A program made the translations under genes and the position numbers. From Macrostomum hystrix (lineage: Eukaryota; Platyhelminthes; Macrostomidae), in NCBI GenBank assembly GCA_950097015.1, contig CATNEN010000038.1:29914501-29978500 (forward strand): a stretch of DNA of 64,000 bases, in the 5' to 3' direction. The notes below the pieces were generated by a model, which saw only the letters and a list, made by a program, of their open reading frames with translations, did not search any database and was not told the origin of the DNA. This document shows positions 1 through 10,280 of this stretch, one piece after another. Within the stretch, counting starts at the first letter, position 1; the number at the start of each line of letters is the position of its first letter.

Positions 1-87
1 GTGCCTCCTTGGCTAGCAGGTCTAAGAGCGAGTGGATAAAAACAGGATTGCTTTTTAATGTCTGTGCGCTGAATGTAGACAAAGAGA
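1..87 (-). CDS. ATRX: ATRX exon, truncated by the window edge
   Basis: On the minus strand a strong acceptor (TTTTTCTTGCTAG) ends at position 88. Using the phase left by the previous exon, the open frame reads ..SAQTLKSNPVFIHSLLDLLA.., which occupies the place of the conserved post-helicase HDSLLDH-type segment of ATRX. The exon continues beyond base 1. The exon boundary is inferred from splice phase plus weak similarity. Confidence 0.72.
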
Positions 88-149
88 CTAGCAAGAAAAA
101 CCACAAATAAAATGGCAGACACGTGGACCAAAGAATGCCAGGCAGGTGA

Positions 150-895
150 AACAGAAAGGTTGCCAGGAGTACAGAAAGGTAGGTAGCTGAACAGAAAGGT
201 AGACTGGCGGACAGAAAAGTAGGCAGGTAGACAGAAAGGTAGGCATGTGAACAGAAAGGTAGCCAGGTAAACAGAAAGGTAGCCAGGTAAACAGAAAGGT
301 AGACAGGTGAACAGAAAGGTAGGCAGGTGGACTGAGAGGTAGCCAGGTAAACAGAATGGTAGGCAGGTGGACTGAAAGGTAGGCAGCTGAACAGAAAGGT
401 AGGCAGCTGAACAGAAAAGTAGGCAGCTGAACAGAAAGGTAGGCAGCTGAACAGAAAGGTAGGCAGCTGAACAGAAAAGTAGGCAGCTGAACAGAAAGGT
501 AGGCAGCTGAACAGAAAAGTAGGCAGCTGAACAGAAAGGTAGGCATGTGAACAGAAAGGTAGGCAGCTGAACAGAAAGGTAGGCAGGTGGACTGAAAGGT
601 AGCCAGGAAAACAGAAAGGTAGACAGGTAAACAGAAAGGTAGACAGGTAAACAGAAAGGTAGGCAGGTGGACTGAAAGGTAGCCAGGTAAACAGAAAGGT
701 AGACAGGTAAACAGAAAGGTAGCCAGGTAAACAGAATGGTAGGCAGGTAAACAGAAAGGTAGACAGGTAAACAGAAAGGTAGGCAGGTGGACTGAGAGGT
801 AGACAGGTAAACAGAAAGGTAGACAGGTAAACAGAAAGGTAGCCAGGTAAACAGAATGGTAGGCAGGTGGACTGAAAGGTAGAAAGGTGAACAGG
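150..895. repeat. 20-bp minisatellite in an ATRX intron
   Basis: About 37 copies of ACAGAAAGGTAGGCAGGTGA with variants (GGCAGCTGA, AGCCAGGTAA, GGTGGACTGA). The array fills almost the whole intron between 88 and 913. The 272-codon minus-strand ORF across it (Leu/Pro/Tyr repeats) exists only because few stop codons fall in this unit; no splice or coding logic supports it. Confidence 0.95.
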
Positions 896-913
896 GAAAT
901 AAGCAACTCTCAC

Positions 914-1249
914 CAGCCAGAATGCCGTCCTTTGGCAGGTCGAATCGCGTGGCGGCGTCTGAGTCGGCGTCAAATTTATCCACAGTGAGGGTGTACAGCT
1001 GAACCAGATCGTCGGCCCGGAAGTGCCGATCAATCTGGTGCTCGTCGACAACTCGCTGGCTAAGCGACTGCTTAGTGACCTGCCTATCATAGATTTTCTC
1101 CTCCATTGTGCCCTGGGCCACTAGGCGATAGACGTACACTGGTTTCGTTTGGCCGAAGCGGTAGGTGCGAAATATTGACTGGATGTCGTGAGAAGGATTC
1201 CAGCTGACGTCGAAAATCACCACACGATTGGCTGCAGGCAGGTTGACGC
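914..1249 (-). CDS. ATRX: ATRX exon with helicase motif VI
   Basis: The acceptor is CATTACAG|GCGTC and the donor GGCTG|GTGAGAG. It encodes VNLPAANRVVIFDVSWNP, then QSIFRTYRFGQTKPVYVYR (motif VI with the arginine finger) and EEKIYDRQVTKQSLSQRVVD. This is the most diagnostic segment for ATRX rather than RAD54 or CHD. The ORF called over 1087-1386 on the same strand is in a different frame and is not the gene. Confidence 0.93.
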
Positions 1250-1383
1250 CTGTAATGCAGATGAATCTCACTGGTATTATCATGTATTTTTATATATTTT
1301 TGCCCTGGTTCAGACCCTTTCCGATATTTTCTCTGCTTGCTATTATCTTCCCATTCGTCTTCTCTTTTCTCCTTCCTAATTTT

Positions 1384-2256
1384 CAAATCCCATCCTCATC
1401 TCACCTCCCTTTCTCATCTCATCTCCCTTATCTCACCTCCCTTCCTCATCTAACATCCATTCCTCATCTCATCTCCCTTCCTCATCTTAACTCCCTTTCT
1501 CATCTCACTTCCCTTCCTCATCTCACTTCCCTTTTTCATCTCATCTCCCTTCCTCATCTCACCTCCCTTTCTCGTGTCACCTCCCTTCCTCATCTCACCT
1601 CCCTTTCTCGTGTCACCTCCCTTCCTCATCTCACCTCCATTCCTCATCTCACCTCCCTTTCTCGTGTCACCTCCCTTTCTCATCTCACCTCCCTTTCTCA
1701 TCTCACCTCCATTTCTCATCTCACCTCCATTTCTCATCTCACCTCCATTTCTCATCTCACCTCCATTTCTCATCTCACCTCCATTTCTCATCTCACTTCC
1801 CTTTCTCATCTCACTTCCCTTTCTCATCTCACCTCCCTTTCTCGTGTCACCTCCCTTTCTCATCTCACCTCCCTTTCTCATCTCACCTCCATTTCTCATC
1901 TCACCTCCATTTCTCATCTCACCTCCATTTCTCATCTCACCTCCCTTTCTCATCTCACCTCCATTTCTCATCTCACCTCCATTTCTCATCTCACCTCCCT
2001 TTCTCATCTCACCTCCCTTTCTCATCTCACCTCCCTTTCTCATCTCACCTCCATTTCTTATCTCACCTCCCTTTCTCGTGTCACCTCCCTTTCTCATCTC
2101 ACCTCCATTTCTTATCTCACCTCCATTTCTCATCTCACCTCCATTTCTCATCTTACCTCCCTTTCTCATCTCACCTCCATTTCTCATCTCACCTCCCTTT
2201 CTCATCTCACCTCCCTTTCTCGTCTCACCTCCCTTCCTCATCTCACCTCCCTCAAG
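1384..2256. repeat. 18-bp minisatellite in an ATRX intron
   Basis: About 48 copies of an 18-bp pyrimidine-rich unit, CTCATCTCACCTCCMTTT, with some CTCGTGTCAC variants. Because 18 is divisible by 3 the array is open in three frames over both strands (for example MRNGGE repeats). One strand is almost purely pyrimidine, so the transcribed (minus) strand is purine-rich. Confidence 0.95.
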
Positions 2257-2265
2257 GGTTGTAGC

Positions 2266-2545
2266 CTAAGTAGTTAAAGCGTTGGATTCCAGGAATTCAA
2301 AGGTCAGGTGTTCGATTCCCGACATAGCTAAAACAATTTGAATCCTTTTGCAGGATACTTATCAGTAGTACTATAGTTCACCCAGATATTAAATGGGCAC
2401 CAGCATTAGCTGGAGTAATTAAGGGTGGGCGTAACGTCCCCCGACAGTCCGTGGACTGGAAAGAACGCACGCAGCCTTCAGATGCAATAGCTGCGGCTGT
2501 GCTGTCGGCTGCAAATCTAAACCAACCTGGCAGGTGTAATCAATT
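2266..2545 (+). mobile_element. tRNA-derived SINE, family 1, copy 1 (in an ATRX intron)
   Basis: The head is tRNA-like with an A-box-like TAGCCTAAGTAG and a B-box-like GTGTTCGATTCC. A body shared with 8174-8360 follows, including AGTTCACCCAG and CTGTCGGCTGCA. Placement is antisense to ATRX. The head-plus-body order and the second copy support a SINE rather than a tRNA gene; no foldable complete tRNA cloverleaf was recognised. Confidence 0.75.
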
Positions 2546-2600
2546 ATTAACTCTCATTACTCTCTTCTCATTTCTTTCTTTCACCGCTTCAGCCACTCAC

Positions 2601-3351
2601 CGAGTCCGCCAGCCTTTGTACTGATGAGAAACAGTCTCAGCCGCAGATCGTCAACTCTATTGAAAGCCTCGGACATTGCTTTACGCGCCTGAGGCGCACT
2701 GGAACCGTCCAATCGCAGATAGTCCCTGCCCTGCTCCCAGGAGTTGAAACCCAACTCGGAGCGAAACAGCGAGCCCTCGCCTTGGTCGTGAAATCTGCCT
2801 AGGAAATGCTCGATCACATTCAATGATAGCAGAGACTGCGAGAACACTAACAGCTTGTCGCCAATGTCGTTGCACATCTTGACAATGTTGAACAATATGT
2901 AAAGCTTGCCGCTGATGTTAACATCATCGGCCATGTCTTCGGTGTAGATGGAATGCCACCACTCCTGCTTGGTGGAGGTTGGCGCAGGGGCGTCCGTGTC
3001 GCTAGTCAGGTCGATGGTTGGACTGCCCTGGCGAGTGTGCCGACTGCGGCGAACAATTGGTGCGGCGGCAGCTGATGCGGCGGCTTCGTTTGAGCCGTTC
3101 TCATTGTCCGAACTGGAGCTAGAAGTGCTGCCAGAGTCGGACGATTCTTCTTCTTCGTCGTCGATAAATTCGGCATCCTCTTCGTCGGATTCCTCCTGCA
3201 GTCTGCGAAGTAGCAACTCTTCTTCGTGCAGCTTCAGTGTGTAGGGATGTGTCCAGACACGGTATAGCACCTGATTGTCGGCGAATAGAGAGACGCCGCC
3301 CTGAGATAGAAGCGGCCTCACCTGGTCCAGGTAGGTCTGGTACAGACGAAT
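2601..3351 (-). CDS. ATRX: ATRX exon spanning the inter-lobe insertion and start of helicase lobe 2
   Basis: The acceptor is ..AACCCAG|ATTCGTCTG and the donor CTCG|GTGAGT, so the exon ends in phase 1. It encodes IRLYQTYLDQ, then RVWTHP, an acidic Ser-rich insertion (a feature of ATRX between the lobes), then KLLVFSQSLLSLNVIE and YLRLDGSS (motif IV/V region) and STKAGGLG. Joined to the next exon it restores the ATRX-type STKAGGLGVNL motif. The plus-strand ORF here is an antisense shadow. Confidence 0.93.
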
Positions 3352-3384
3352 CTGGGTTGAGAATTTGTGTGATTAATTCAGTAA

Positions 3385-3990
3385 TTAATGGAACGACTTG
3401 GGCACACAAGGACCCAAATAGAGCGACTTGAGCACACGAGGACTCTTATGGAACTACTTGAGCACACAATGATCCTTATTGTGAGACTTAAGCACACAAT
3501 GACCCTAATGGAACGACTTGAGCACACAATGACTCTAATGGAACGACTTGAGCACACAATGACTCTAATGGAACGACTTGAGCACACAATGACTCTAATG
3601 GAACGACTTGAGCACACAATGACTCTAATGGAACGACTTGAGCACACAATGACTCTAATGGAACGACTTGAGCACACAATGACTCTAATGGAACGACTTG
3701 AGCACACAATGACTCTAATGGAACGACTTGAGCACTTGAGCACACAATGACTCTAATGGAACGACTTGAGCACACAATGACTCTAATGGAACGACTTGAG
3801 CACACAAGGACCCTAATGAAACGACTTGAGCACACAAGGGCCCTAATGGAACGACTTAAGCACACAAGGAATCTTACAAAACGACTAGAGCACACAAGGA
3901 CCCTTAAAGAACGACTTGAGCACACAATGACTCTTATGGAACGACTTGAGCATCCTTGTTGTGAGACTTCAGCACAAGAGAACCCTTATT
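3385..3990. repeat. 30-bp minisatellite in an ATRX intron
   Basis: About 20 copies of a 30-bp unit, ATGGAACGACTTGAG followed by CACACAATGACTCTA. The central copies (about 3510-3720) are essentially identical and the edges are degenerate, the usual pattern of unequal exchange. It lies in the intron 3352-4016. ORFs on both strands are by-products of a unit divisible by three. Confidence 0.95.
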
Positions 3991-4016
3991 AAACGATTTA
4001 AAATGAAAGCTCTCAC

Positions 4017-4427
4017 CTGCACATCACTGAGCCGCACACTGATGATGTACTCATACTTAGGCGGAAGGTACTTAGTCAATGCCGAATAATCGCGCCTATG
4101 CACACAGCCGTCAAGCATTTTGTGCAGCACGTGGGCCCGACGCTTCATAATGCGTACGTCCAGGGCTGTACTATCGGCGTGCTGGCCGTTCACAATAGGA
4201 TTAACAAAACGATTAGCGAATTCCTTGGCCGTACCCAGCAGATTCGGCTTGACAAAGTTCACCATGGTATAGTACTCATTTAGATTGTTTTGCAGCGGAG
4301 TACCCGTGAGCACAATTCTACGCCGAGTACGCATCTCGTTCATCACCTTGGCGAGGCCGGTGGAGCCCGACTTTAGAATGTGGCCCTCGTCACATACGAC
4401 AACATCGGGTCCGGGGTCCAATAAAGC
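4017..4427 (-). CDS. ATRX: ATRX exon with the DEGH box
   Basis: Exon of 137 codons in phase 0 at both ends, bounded by CTCAG on the 5' side and CAG|GTGAG on the 3' side. It starts ALLDPGPDVVVCDEGH, so the Walker B is DEGH, the form typical of the ATRX subfamily rather than DEAH. It continues with the SNF2 motif III region (IVLTGTPLQNNLNEYY) and the FVNPI segment. It joins in frame to the exons on both sides. Confidence 0.93.
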
Positions 4428-4541
4428 CTGAGCGAAGGAAATTTCGGTGTAAGAAGTTCAGATGTACTACTAAACTTCAGAACGTAACAGTAAAAAATAT
4501 CTTTATCAGAAATTACCAATCAGAAATTATCGCCCTCTCAC

Positions 4542-7367
4542 CTGGCGAAAGATCTCGCGATTCTTTTTCTGTCTAATATTCTTGCCGGATGCCAGATTTC
4601 TGAGCATATCGTAGTTGACAATGAGCACGCCGCCATTCTTCAAGAAGCCCTGACAGTGAACTAGGCGCATCTTGTTGTCTCGCACTGTGGCTATCTCTTG
4701 CACGTCTACAATGTCATCTTCGGTTGAATCTTCTAGCCACATGCGAAACTCGTTACGCCAATTAAGCACGGTATTCAGCGGGCAGATAATCAAGGCTGAG
4801 CGAACCTTGAACTGATCCGGATAGCGGAACAGGGTGTGCAAGAATGCAATAGTGGACAAAGTTTTGCCCAGACCCATACAGTGTGCAAGAATGCATCCTG
4901 AGCCTTCCGGCTGACGCTTGAACTGTTCCAGACTTTCGTAAAGGCACTCGTACTGGAACTGCACCGCTTCAACTTGGTGCGGCTTCAGCTTGACGCAAAT
5001 ATTCGGACTGACTTCGATCACAGGCTCGCGAGTCTCAGGATCTCGTTCTAGAACCAGCTGCTTAGTGATGACAATCTTGTTTGGACCTGTGTCGTCCAGC
5101 ACCTCCTGGATTATGTTCTCGTTGTACTGACGCTGCTTCTCCGCCACTCGTCGACGACGCTCCTTTTCGGCCAGCTCGGCCTCTTTAGTGACACTGCTCA
5201 GCTTGTTGACTTTCATGATGCGTTTGATATTGCGCCTTCCGGTAGCTTTGTCATCGTCATCCTCATCGCCATCGTCGTCAGGATTGCGCTCGTCATCTGA
5301 TTCGGCGGCCTTTTTCTTGGTGGCCTTTTTAGCATCGCTGTCGCTGTCGTTGCTGGAGGCTGCTGCCGCTTTTGATGTTTTCCTGCGCTTGCCAATTCGA
5401 CCACCGCCGCCACCACCGGCGGCACGACGGCCTTTGCTAGCACGACCATCGCTATCGTCGTCGGAGTCGTCTAACAAAACGACCCGCTTTCCACGTTGCT
5501 GCTCTTTCTGCTTCGGCTTCCCGTTGCCTTTCTTGTCCACTTTCTTTGTTGAATCTTCACTGTCGGACATGCGGAAGTCGGATACGGCTGAGTTCACCGA
5601 TGCCTCCTCCGATGATTCATTATCCTTGTCAGCTTCGTCAGAAAAATCCGAAGAATCAAAAACTGCGTTCTTGCCTTTCCTCTTCTTCTTCTCTGCTTCC
5701 CGACGCTTCCGTCTTAATTTCTGTTGTGAAGCACGCTGCTCCTCTTCGAGCTGGTCAATTTCATCGTCCGAAGATGTAAAAAGGCTAAGCTTCTCCGATG
5801 AGGCTTCACTTTCATTTTCGTTATCCTCATCAGATGACGACACTTGACGTCGACCGCGTTTAGAATGGCGTTTTTCGCCGTCGTCGCTGTCTGACTTATG
5901 CGTCTTCTTTCGTTTTTTGTCGTCTTTCGAACCGTTGCTTGTACGATGATTTTTCTTTTTCGCTGTCTTTTTTTTGTCAGAATCAGAAGCATCCGAATCA
6001 TTAGAAACGGAGTTCTTGGCCTTCCGTTGGCGAGTTCCTTTTTTAGTGTCAACAAAGTCGTCGTCAGAATTTTCTGAATCTTTGCCATTTTTCGCATGTT
6101 TCTTTCTCTCTGCAGTCTTCGACTTAGCCTGTCTGGGCTTGCTTCGCCGACGCCCGCTAGACAAGCTGTCATCGCTGTCGTAATCATTAGCTTTCTTAGC
6201 AGGCTTAGCAGGCGATGCTTTCTCCTTGCTACGTCTAGACTTTTTACGACGAGCATTGTCCGAGGAGCTGCCGACGTCGCTAAAGTCGCTTTCTTCACCT
6301 TTCGCATTCGCTTTAGCCTTAGTCTTGACGACTCTGGGCTTACTTCGTCTACGGTTGTCTTCCGGTCCGTCCCCGTCATCGTCGCTTTCAGGCACCTCTA
6401 CGGGAGCAGAAGCATTGTTACGTGGCCGAAGACGTCCAGATTCTAAGCTGGAAGCGGCAGCCGCAACAAAAGGAGCAGGGGTTTTATCAAACACAGGCGA
6501 AACTCCTGCGTCACTTTCGTCAACTTCATCAGGTTCATCGGGCGGCACATCCGCCAATGCTATGTCATCATCTACTTCAGCTTGTACTTCCGAGTCTGAA
6601 CTTATTAACACGGCTCCATTAGCGCTCTCGACATTGTCTTCAGTATGGTCTTCAGTACAATCATCGACAGTCTCGGAAACACGATTTAATCCACCGCCAA
6701 CCCTGGGCGTCTCTTTCATGCGACGCCGAGGTTTGGTCTGCGCCGGCTCGGGCTTCAACACCGGAGCCAACTGGGACTCAACAGACTCCCCTGAATCATC
6801 TGATTCAACTGTGCCATCAATGATCGAACCGGAACTATTAGCGCCAGCTTTAACACCTTCGATCACGCGATCGGCTAGCTCGAGTTCGCGCTCGATATCG
6901 CTTAACTGAGGCGACGTTTGACAGTTCCAATCATCGACTGCCTCGTTTTCTTCGTTAGGATTTTCCTGACCTTCCAGATTGCTTACGCTATTGTCATTAC
7001 TATGACGTGTAGCTTCGTCATCATTGTTAGCGTCGTCGGCGTCATCAAAGTCTTTAGGCATCTCGGAGGGCCGCATGCGCTTCCCTGTTGGACGCATCTT
7101 TCCACTTCGCTGCTGCCGTTTGACCTGTGGAGCTTTGTCTGCTTCCATTTCATTGTCAGTAGCGTCAGACAATTGCTGCACATCGGAGTTGTCATCTACT
7201 GCAGAAGAATTACCATCCTCACTAGCCGACGAACCTGGTGGAGGCCGTTTGACGGAACTGCGTTGCAGATAGCTCGCATACGGAATGGCCGCCTCTGCTA
7301 TGTCTTTGTCAGCCCGACTGATCACCACAGTTGGGTAGCAGAAGTCGCCCAGCTTCCAGTCGAAATC
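4542..7367 (-). CDS. ATRX: ATRX/XNP-type SNF2 chromatin remodeler, large exon (acidic region and N-terminal helicase lobe)
   Basis: This 942-codon exon begins after a polypyrimidine tract and AG (minus strand) and ends at CAG|GTGAGAG, phase 0. The first two thirds are low complexity: Ser/Asp/Glu acidic tracts alternating with Lys/Arg basic tracts, as in the disordered region of ATRX proteins. The C-terminal ~200 codons are the first RecA-like lobe of an SNF2 ATPase: KPHQVEAVQF (motif Q/I region), GCILAHCMGLGKTL (Walker A, the ATRX-type form) and ALIICPLNTVLNW. The family uses ATP to move histones, and ATRX loads H3.3 in heterochromatin. No ADD zinc finger is visible; it would lie in upstream exons that I could not find. 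The first in-frame Met is about 75 codons in, so the true start is probably in an unseen 5' exon. The antisense ORFs here are shadows of the acidic/basic repeats. Confidence 0.93.
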
Positions 7368-8173
7368 CTGAAAAAAAATTGTTTTTGTTTTCTTTAAATT
7401 AGCTCTCGATGAATAAAGTACTAAAAATTAAAATTCTTGCTCGACTAAAATTTGTACAGATTAAATAGATAAAATAATAATAAGAAAACGCCTGAAGCTA
7501 TGTACACCGAACACTGCTTAAAAACTTAGCATAGAATTTAATTATAATTTTATCGTTTTTTAAATATATATTAAAAGTTACGAAAGAAAGTCTAACATTA
7601 TATTTCTCTGATACTAGCACATGTGTTTGTTCTTTGTTCATTACAATATTGGCTTGTCTATTTAAGTAATTTATGCATGAAAATTCTAATAAAATGAAAT
7701 ATATATCGAGTCACGATTCGCGATTGAATTGATTCGCAATTCAGAAAGAGAAAACCTAAAAAAACTTAACCTTCAAACAAGCAGTTGTTTGAATTCAAAA
7801 ACATCTTAAAACAAGCATTTGTCCGCGAGTATAATTTAAAAACAATCTTGGCCCTATTTTTACTTTCTTGACACCTCAAAAATAGCAACAATTATTTAAA
7901 TAACCAAAAAATGGTCAATTTACTGTTGGGCTTGAAATTTTCAACTAATTAGCACAAATATTAGGCTCAAAACCTAGGCGAATAGACAGTCTACCATGCG
8001 AAACTTGTAACAGACATGTCTACGTGCAAATATGCATGTGTTTTACGATAAAGCAGAGAGGCACAATCTCTTCACTGGTTAAGGTTACTCAACCACCTAC
8101 AGGCAATACAAACCGCCCACTTATCGTATCATTAACAATGGTTTTTGAAACAACTGTGAAATAATAGACTTAG
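7368..8173. other. No gene recognised (5' side of ATRX)
   Basis: AT-rich sequence. The missing 5' exon or exons of ATRX might lie here, but I found no ATG-containing exon with convincing splice sites. Nothing else recognised. Confidence 0.5.
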
Positions 8174-8360
8174 AGGGTTCATAGCCTAGTGGATAGAGCA
8201 TCGGACTCACGACTTGAAGGTTTGGGGTTCGATTTCCGACTCTACTGGAATTTCTGTTCTTCAACAAGACACTTAAATCTGCATTGTTTCAGTTCACCCA
8301 GCTGCTAAAGCGATAGCTACGACTGTCCTGTCGGCTGCACATCTGGCCCAATCTTTTATA
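8174..8360 (+). mobile_element. tRNA-derived SINE, family 1, copy 2
   Basis: A-box-like TAGCCTAGTGGATAGAGC and B-box GGGTTCGATTTCC are followed by the same body as copy 1 (AGTTCACCCAGCTGCTAAA, CTGTCGGCTGCACATCT). The first 70 bases look like a degenerate tRNA gene, but the shared non-tRNA body identifies a SINE. It is shorter than copy 1, lacking part of the middle. Confidence 0.8.
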
Positions 8361-8403
8361 TAGAGATCAAAAGTAAATCAGCAAAAAATCTGAATTTTCT
8401 TAA

Positions 8404-9317
8404 TCAATAACGGAATTTGTAAAGCTGCAATAAGACCGGATACGAACTATAGTAAAAAATGTTGCTTATTTCTTCTGTGTTGCAGAAAATCAGACTGGCG
8501 CGGTGGTGCGAATCAAAAACTGCATATTGACCTGTCTTCGAGTCGCGCAAAATGCAATTTGCTCTTCGGGATGCCACGTGACAGAAGATCATGCCATCCG
8601 CCGACTCGATGTACTGTTTGTATTTTATAAAGTCGGATAAATCTTTCAAATAATAGCACAGATGGAAAGACGGCCAAGGAAGATCTTTAACAAAATGGAC
8701 GCCGTTTCTTAAACTGAAATAGTCCAATTCTTTGCCAACATCAAGACCATGCTTGGAACAGCAGTGATGGTAGAACTTATCACCTGATAGCAGAACTGCA
8801 TCCAGGTCTTCAGGTTTCTGGAAGTGAGACAAAGTTTCACCACGAATGTTGAGTTTGTGGTGCACCAAGGCTGCAAAAGCGCACATTGCAAGACACTGAA
8901 CTCCAGCTGAGCTGTTTAAAACGTTGATCACACTGTGAAAAGCTGGCATACAATGCTTTAGGCAAAATAGCGTCTATATTCAGACGAATCACACCATAGG
9001 GGCTTTCATTTTTATGGCCTTCTCTGAGCTGTTCTTTTGTCAGTTCCAGAACTTTTGCCAATAATGTCGCGTAAAGTTTGGAACGAATTGGCGGATTTTG
9101 TAAACCGATGAAATCAAGTAATTGTGATATGATAAATCCTAGGAAATTCAGCAGAAAGCATTTCTAGTCTTCGGACGAAACAGCAAATTTTTTTATATAG
9201 CACAGACATATAGTCTAATAGTTGGCGAAATTCTTCATTTTCTTTGGAAGTTTCAAATCGATAGATTAATTGGTCAATACCGAGGATATTATCCTCAAAT
9301 CCAGACAAAATATCCAT
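8404..9317 (-). pseudogene. C76-like cysteine protease paralogue, frameshifted
   Basis: Three overlapping minus-strand frames add up to a shorter relative of the intact gene at 10281-12060: an N-terminal part from the ATG at 9317, a middle part containing FIISQLLDFIG and KLYATLLAKVLEL, and a C-terminal part with AGVQCLAMCAFAAL and VFDSHH. Two changes of frame (near 9130 and near 8945), both in the +1 sense, separate them. The putative catalytic Cys (in QC) and the D-S-H motif are kept, 127 residues apart. Splicing could explain the shifts only with introns of about 13-19 nt, so a decaying gene or two one-base assembly errors are more likely. Similarity to the neighbour is my own alignment by eye. 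Confidence 0.6.
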
Positions 9318-10280
9318 CGAGCTGGAAAGGTGATTTAAAAATAAGTTGCAATCAAGTGATCAACTTCAAAATGTAACATTTGCATAGATGAAGACTGTCA
9401 GTGGGGTGGCAATTACTGATCGAATAATCGAATATATCGAATTATAATCGAATTACTGATAGCTTAAGTTCAGATAAAATTTTATGACTAATAATTTTAT
9501 TATTAAGCTTTCGGTTCGATTCTAAAAACATGAAAGTAACTAGGAGTGTTGAAAAGTAAAACAAAAACTAGTAGAATGGGATCCATTCATCTGTTTTGAA
9601 ACAATACATCGAGCCACAAATATATATTTTAAGTTGGTGTGAAATGTAGTTCTATTACCACAGCAGAGGGTCTGATGTTGAAAAACGATATCAGACCCTT
9701 AACAAGGCACTTGGATATATAAACTGATAAAGGAGAGATTAAAAACTGAATATTGAATGTCACTAGCGCGAATAAAGTTATCGTGACTAACTCCGTAAAA
9801 CAGGTGAAAAACTGTTTCTAGTCATTAATCCAACCGACAGTTGTCATCGACAAAGACTCGTCAAAGAGAAAACAGCTTGTTTAATTTCGAAAGTGTATTG
9901 AAAAAAGTATGTAAGATAGAATATCAACGAATTATCAATATCTCTTAGATAGTTATATGCGATGAGTATAAAGCTTGCTCTAAATTGAAAAATATAGAAT
10001 GGAAAAGGTGGGAAATCGAAAACAAAATGGCCATGAGTGATAAACAGAAAATAATTACAGATGAAATAAACAGAAGTTTTATAGATATATTTTAAAGTAG
10101 ATTAAAATCATGACATTATTCCAGCAATGGCAATGCTTATATATATATATATATATATATATACAAAAACAGAAATATTGTGATCACAAGACGATGAAGT
10201 ATGATAAAATATTGATAAAATGGATAGCTCTTAAAGTTGGAATTCATGATATTTTCTGGTGTTTAAACAGCCTATATGAT
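9318..10280. other. Intergenic, AT-rich
   Basis: Holds a small stem-loop at 9666-9700 (arms AGGGTCTGAT / ATCAGACCCT) and a (TA)n run at 10138-10162. No gene recognised; the ORF at 10110-10409 overlaps the 3' end of the gene on the other strand and is not supported. Confidence 0.6.

Noticed and set aside
88-906. 272-codon minus-strand ORF (Leu/Pro/Tyr/Phe repeats)
   Set aside because: Entirely within the 20-bp intronic minisatellite and lacking any domain; ATRX splice sites on both sides show it is intron.
1228-2277. 349-codon plus-strand and 263-codon minus-strand ORFs
   Set aside because: Products of an 18-bp tandem repeat; both strands are open at once and the region is an ATRX intron.
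3378-3992. Overlapping ORFs on both strands in the 30-bp repeat
   Set aside because: Unit length divisible by three with no stop; intronic.
5188-5847. 219-codon plus-strand ORF opposite ATRX
   Set aside because: Antisense shadow of the acidic Ser/Asp coding region (Leu/Ser/Phe-rich complement).
8174-8250. tRNA gene at the SINE head
   Set aside because: A- and B-box words are present, but it is followed by the shared SINE body and no complete cloverleaf was found.
8930-8965. 19-nt intron restoring the protease frame
   Set aside because: GT-AG borders fit, but the length is far below what animal splicing tolerates.
10138-10162. TATA box in the (TA)n run
   Set aside because: Simple dinucleotide repeat, not positioned before a supported gene.
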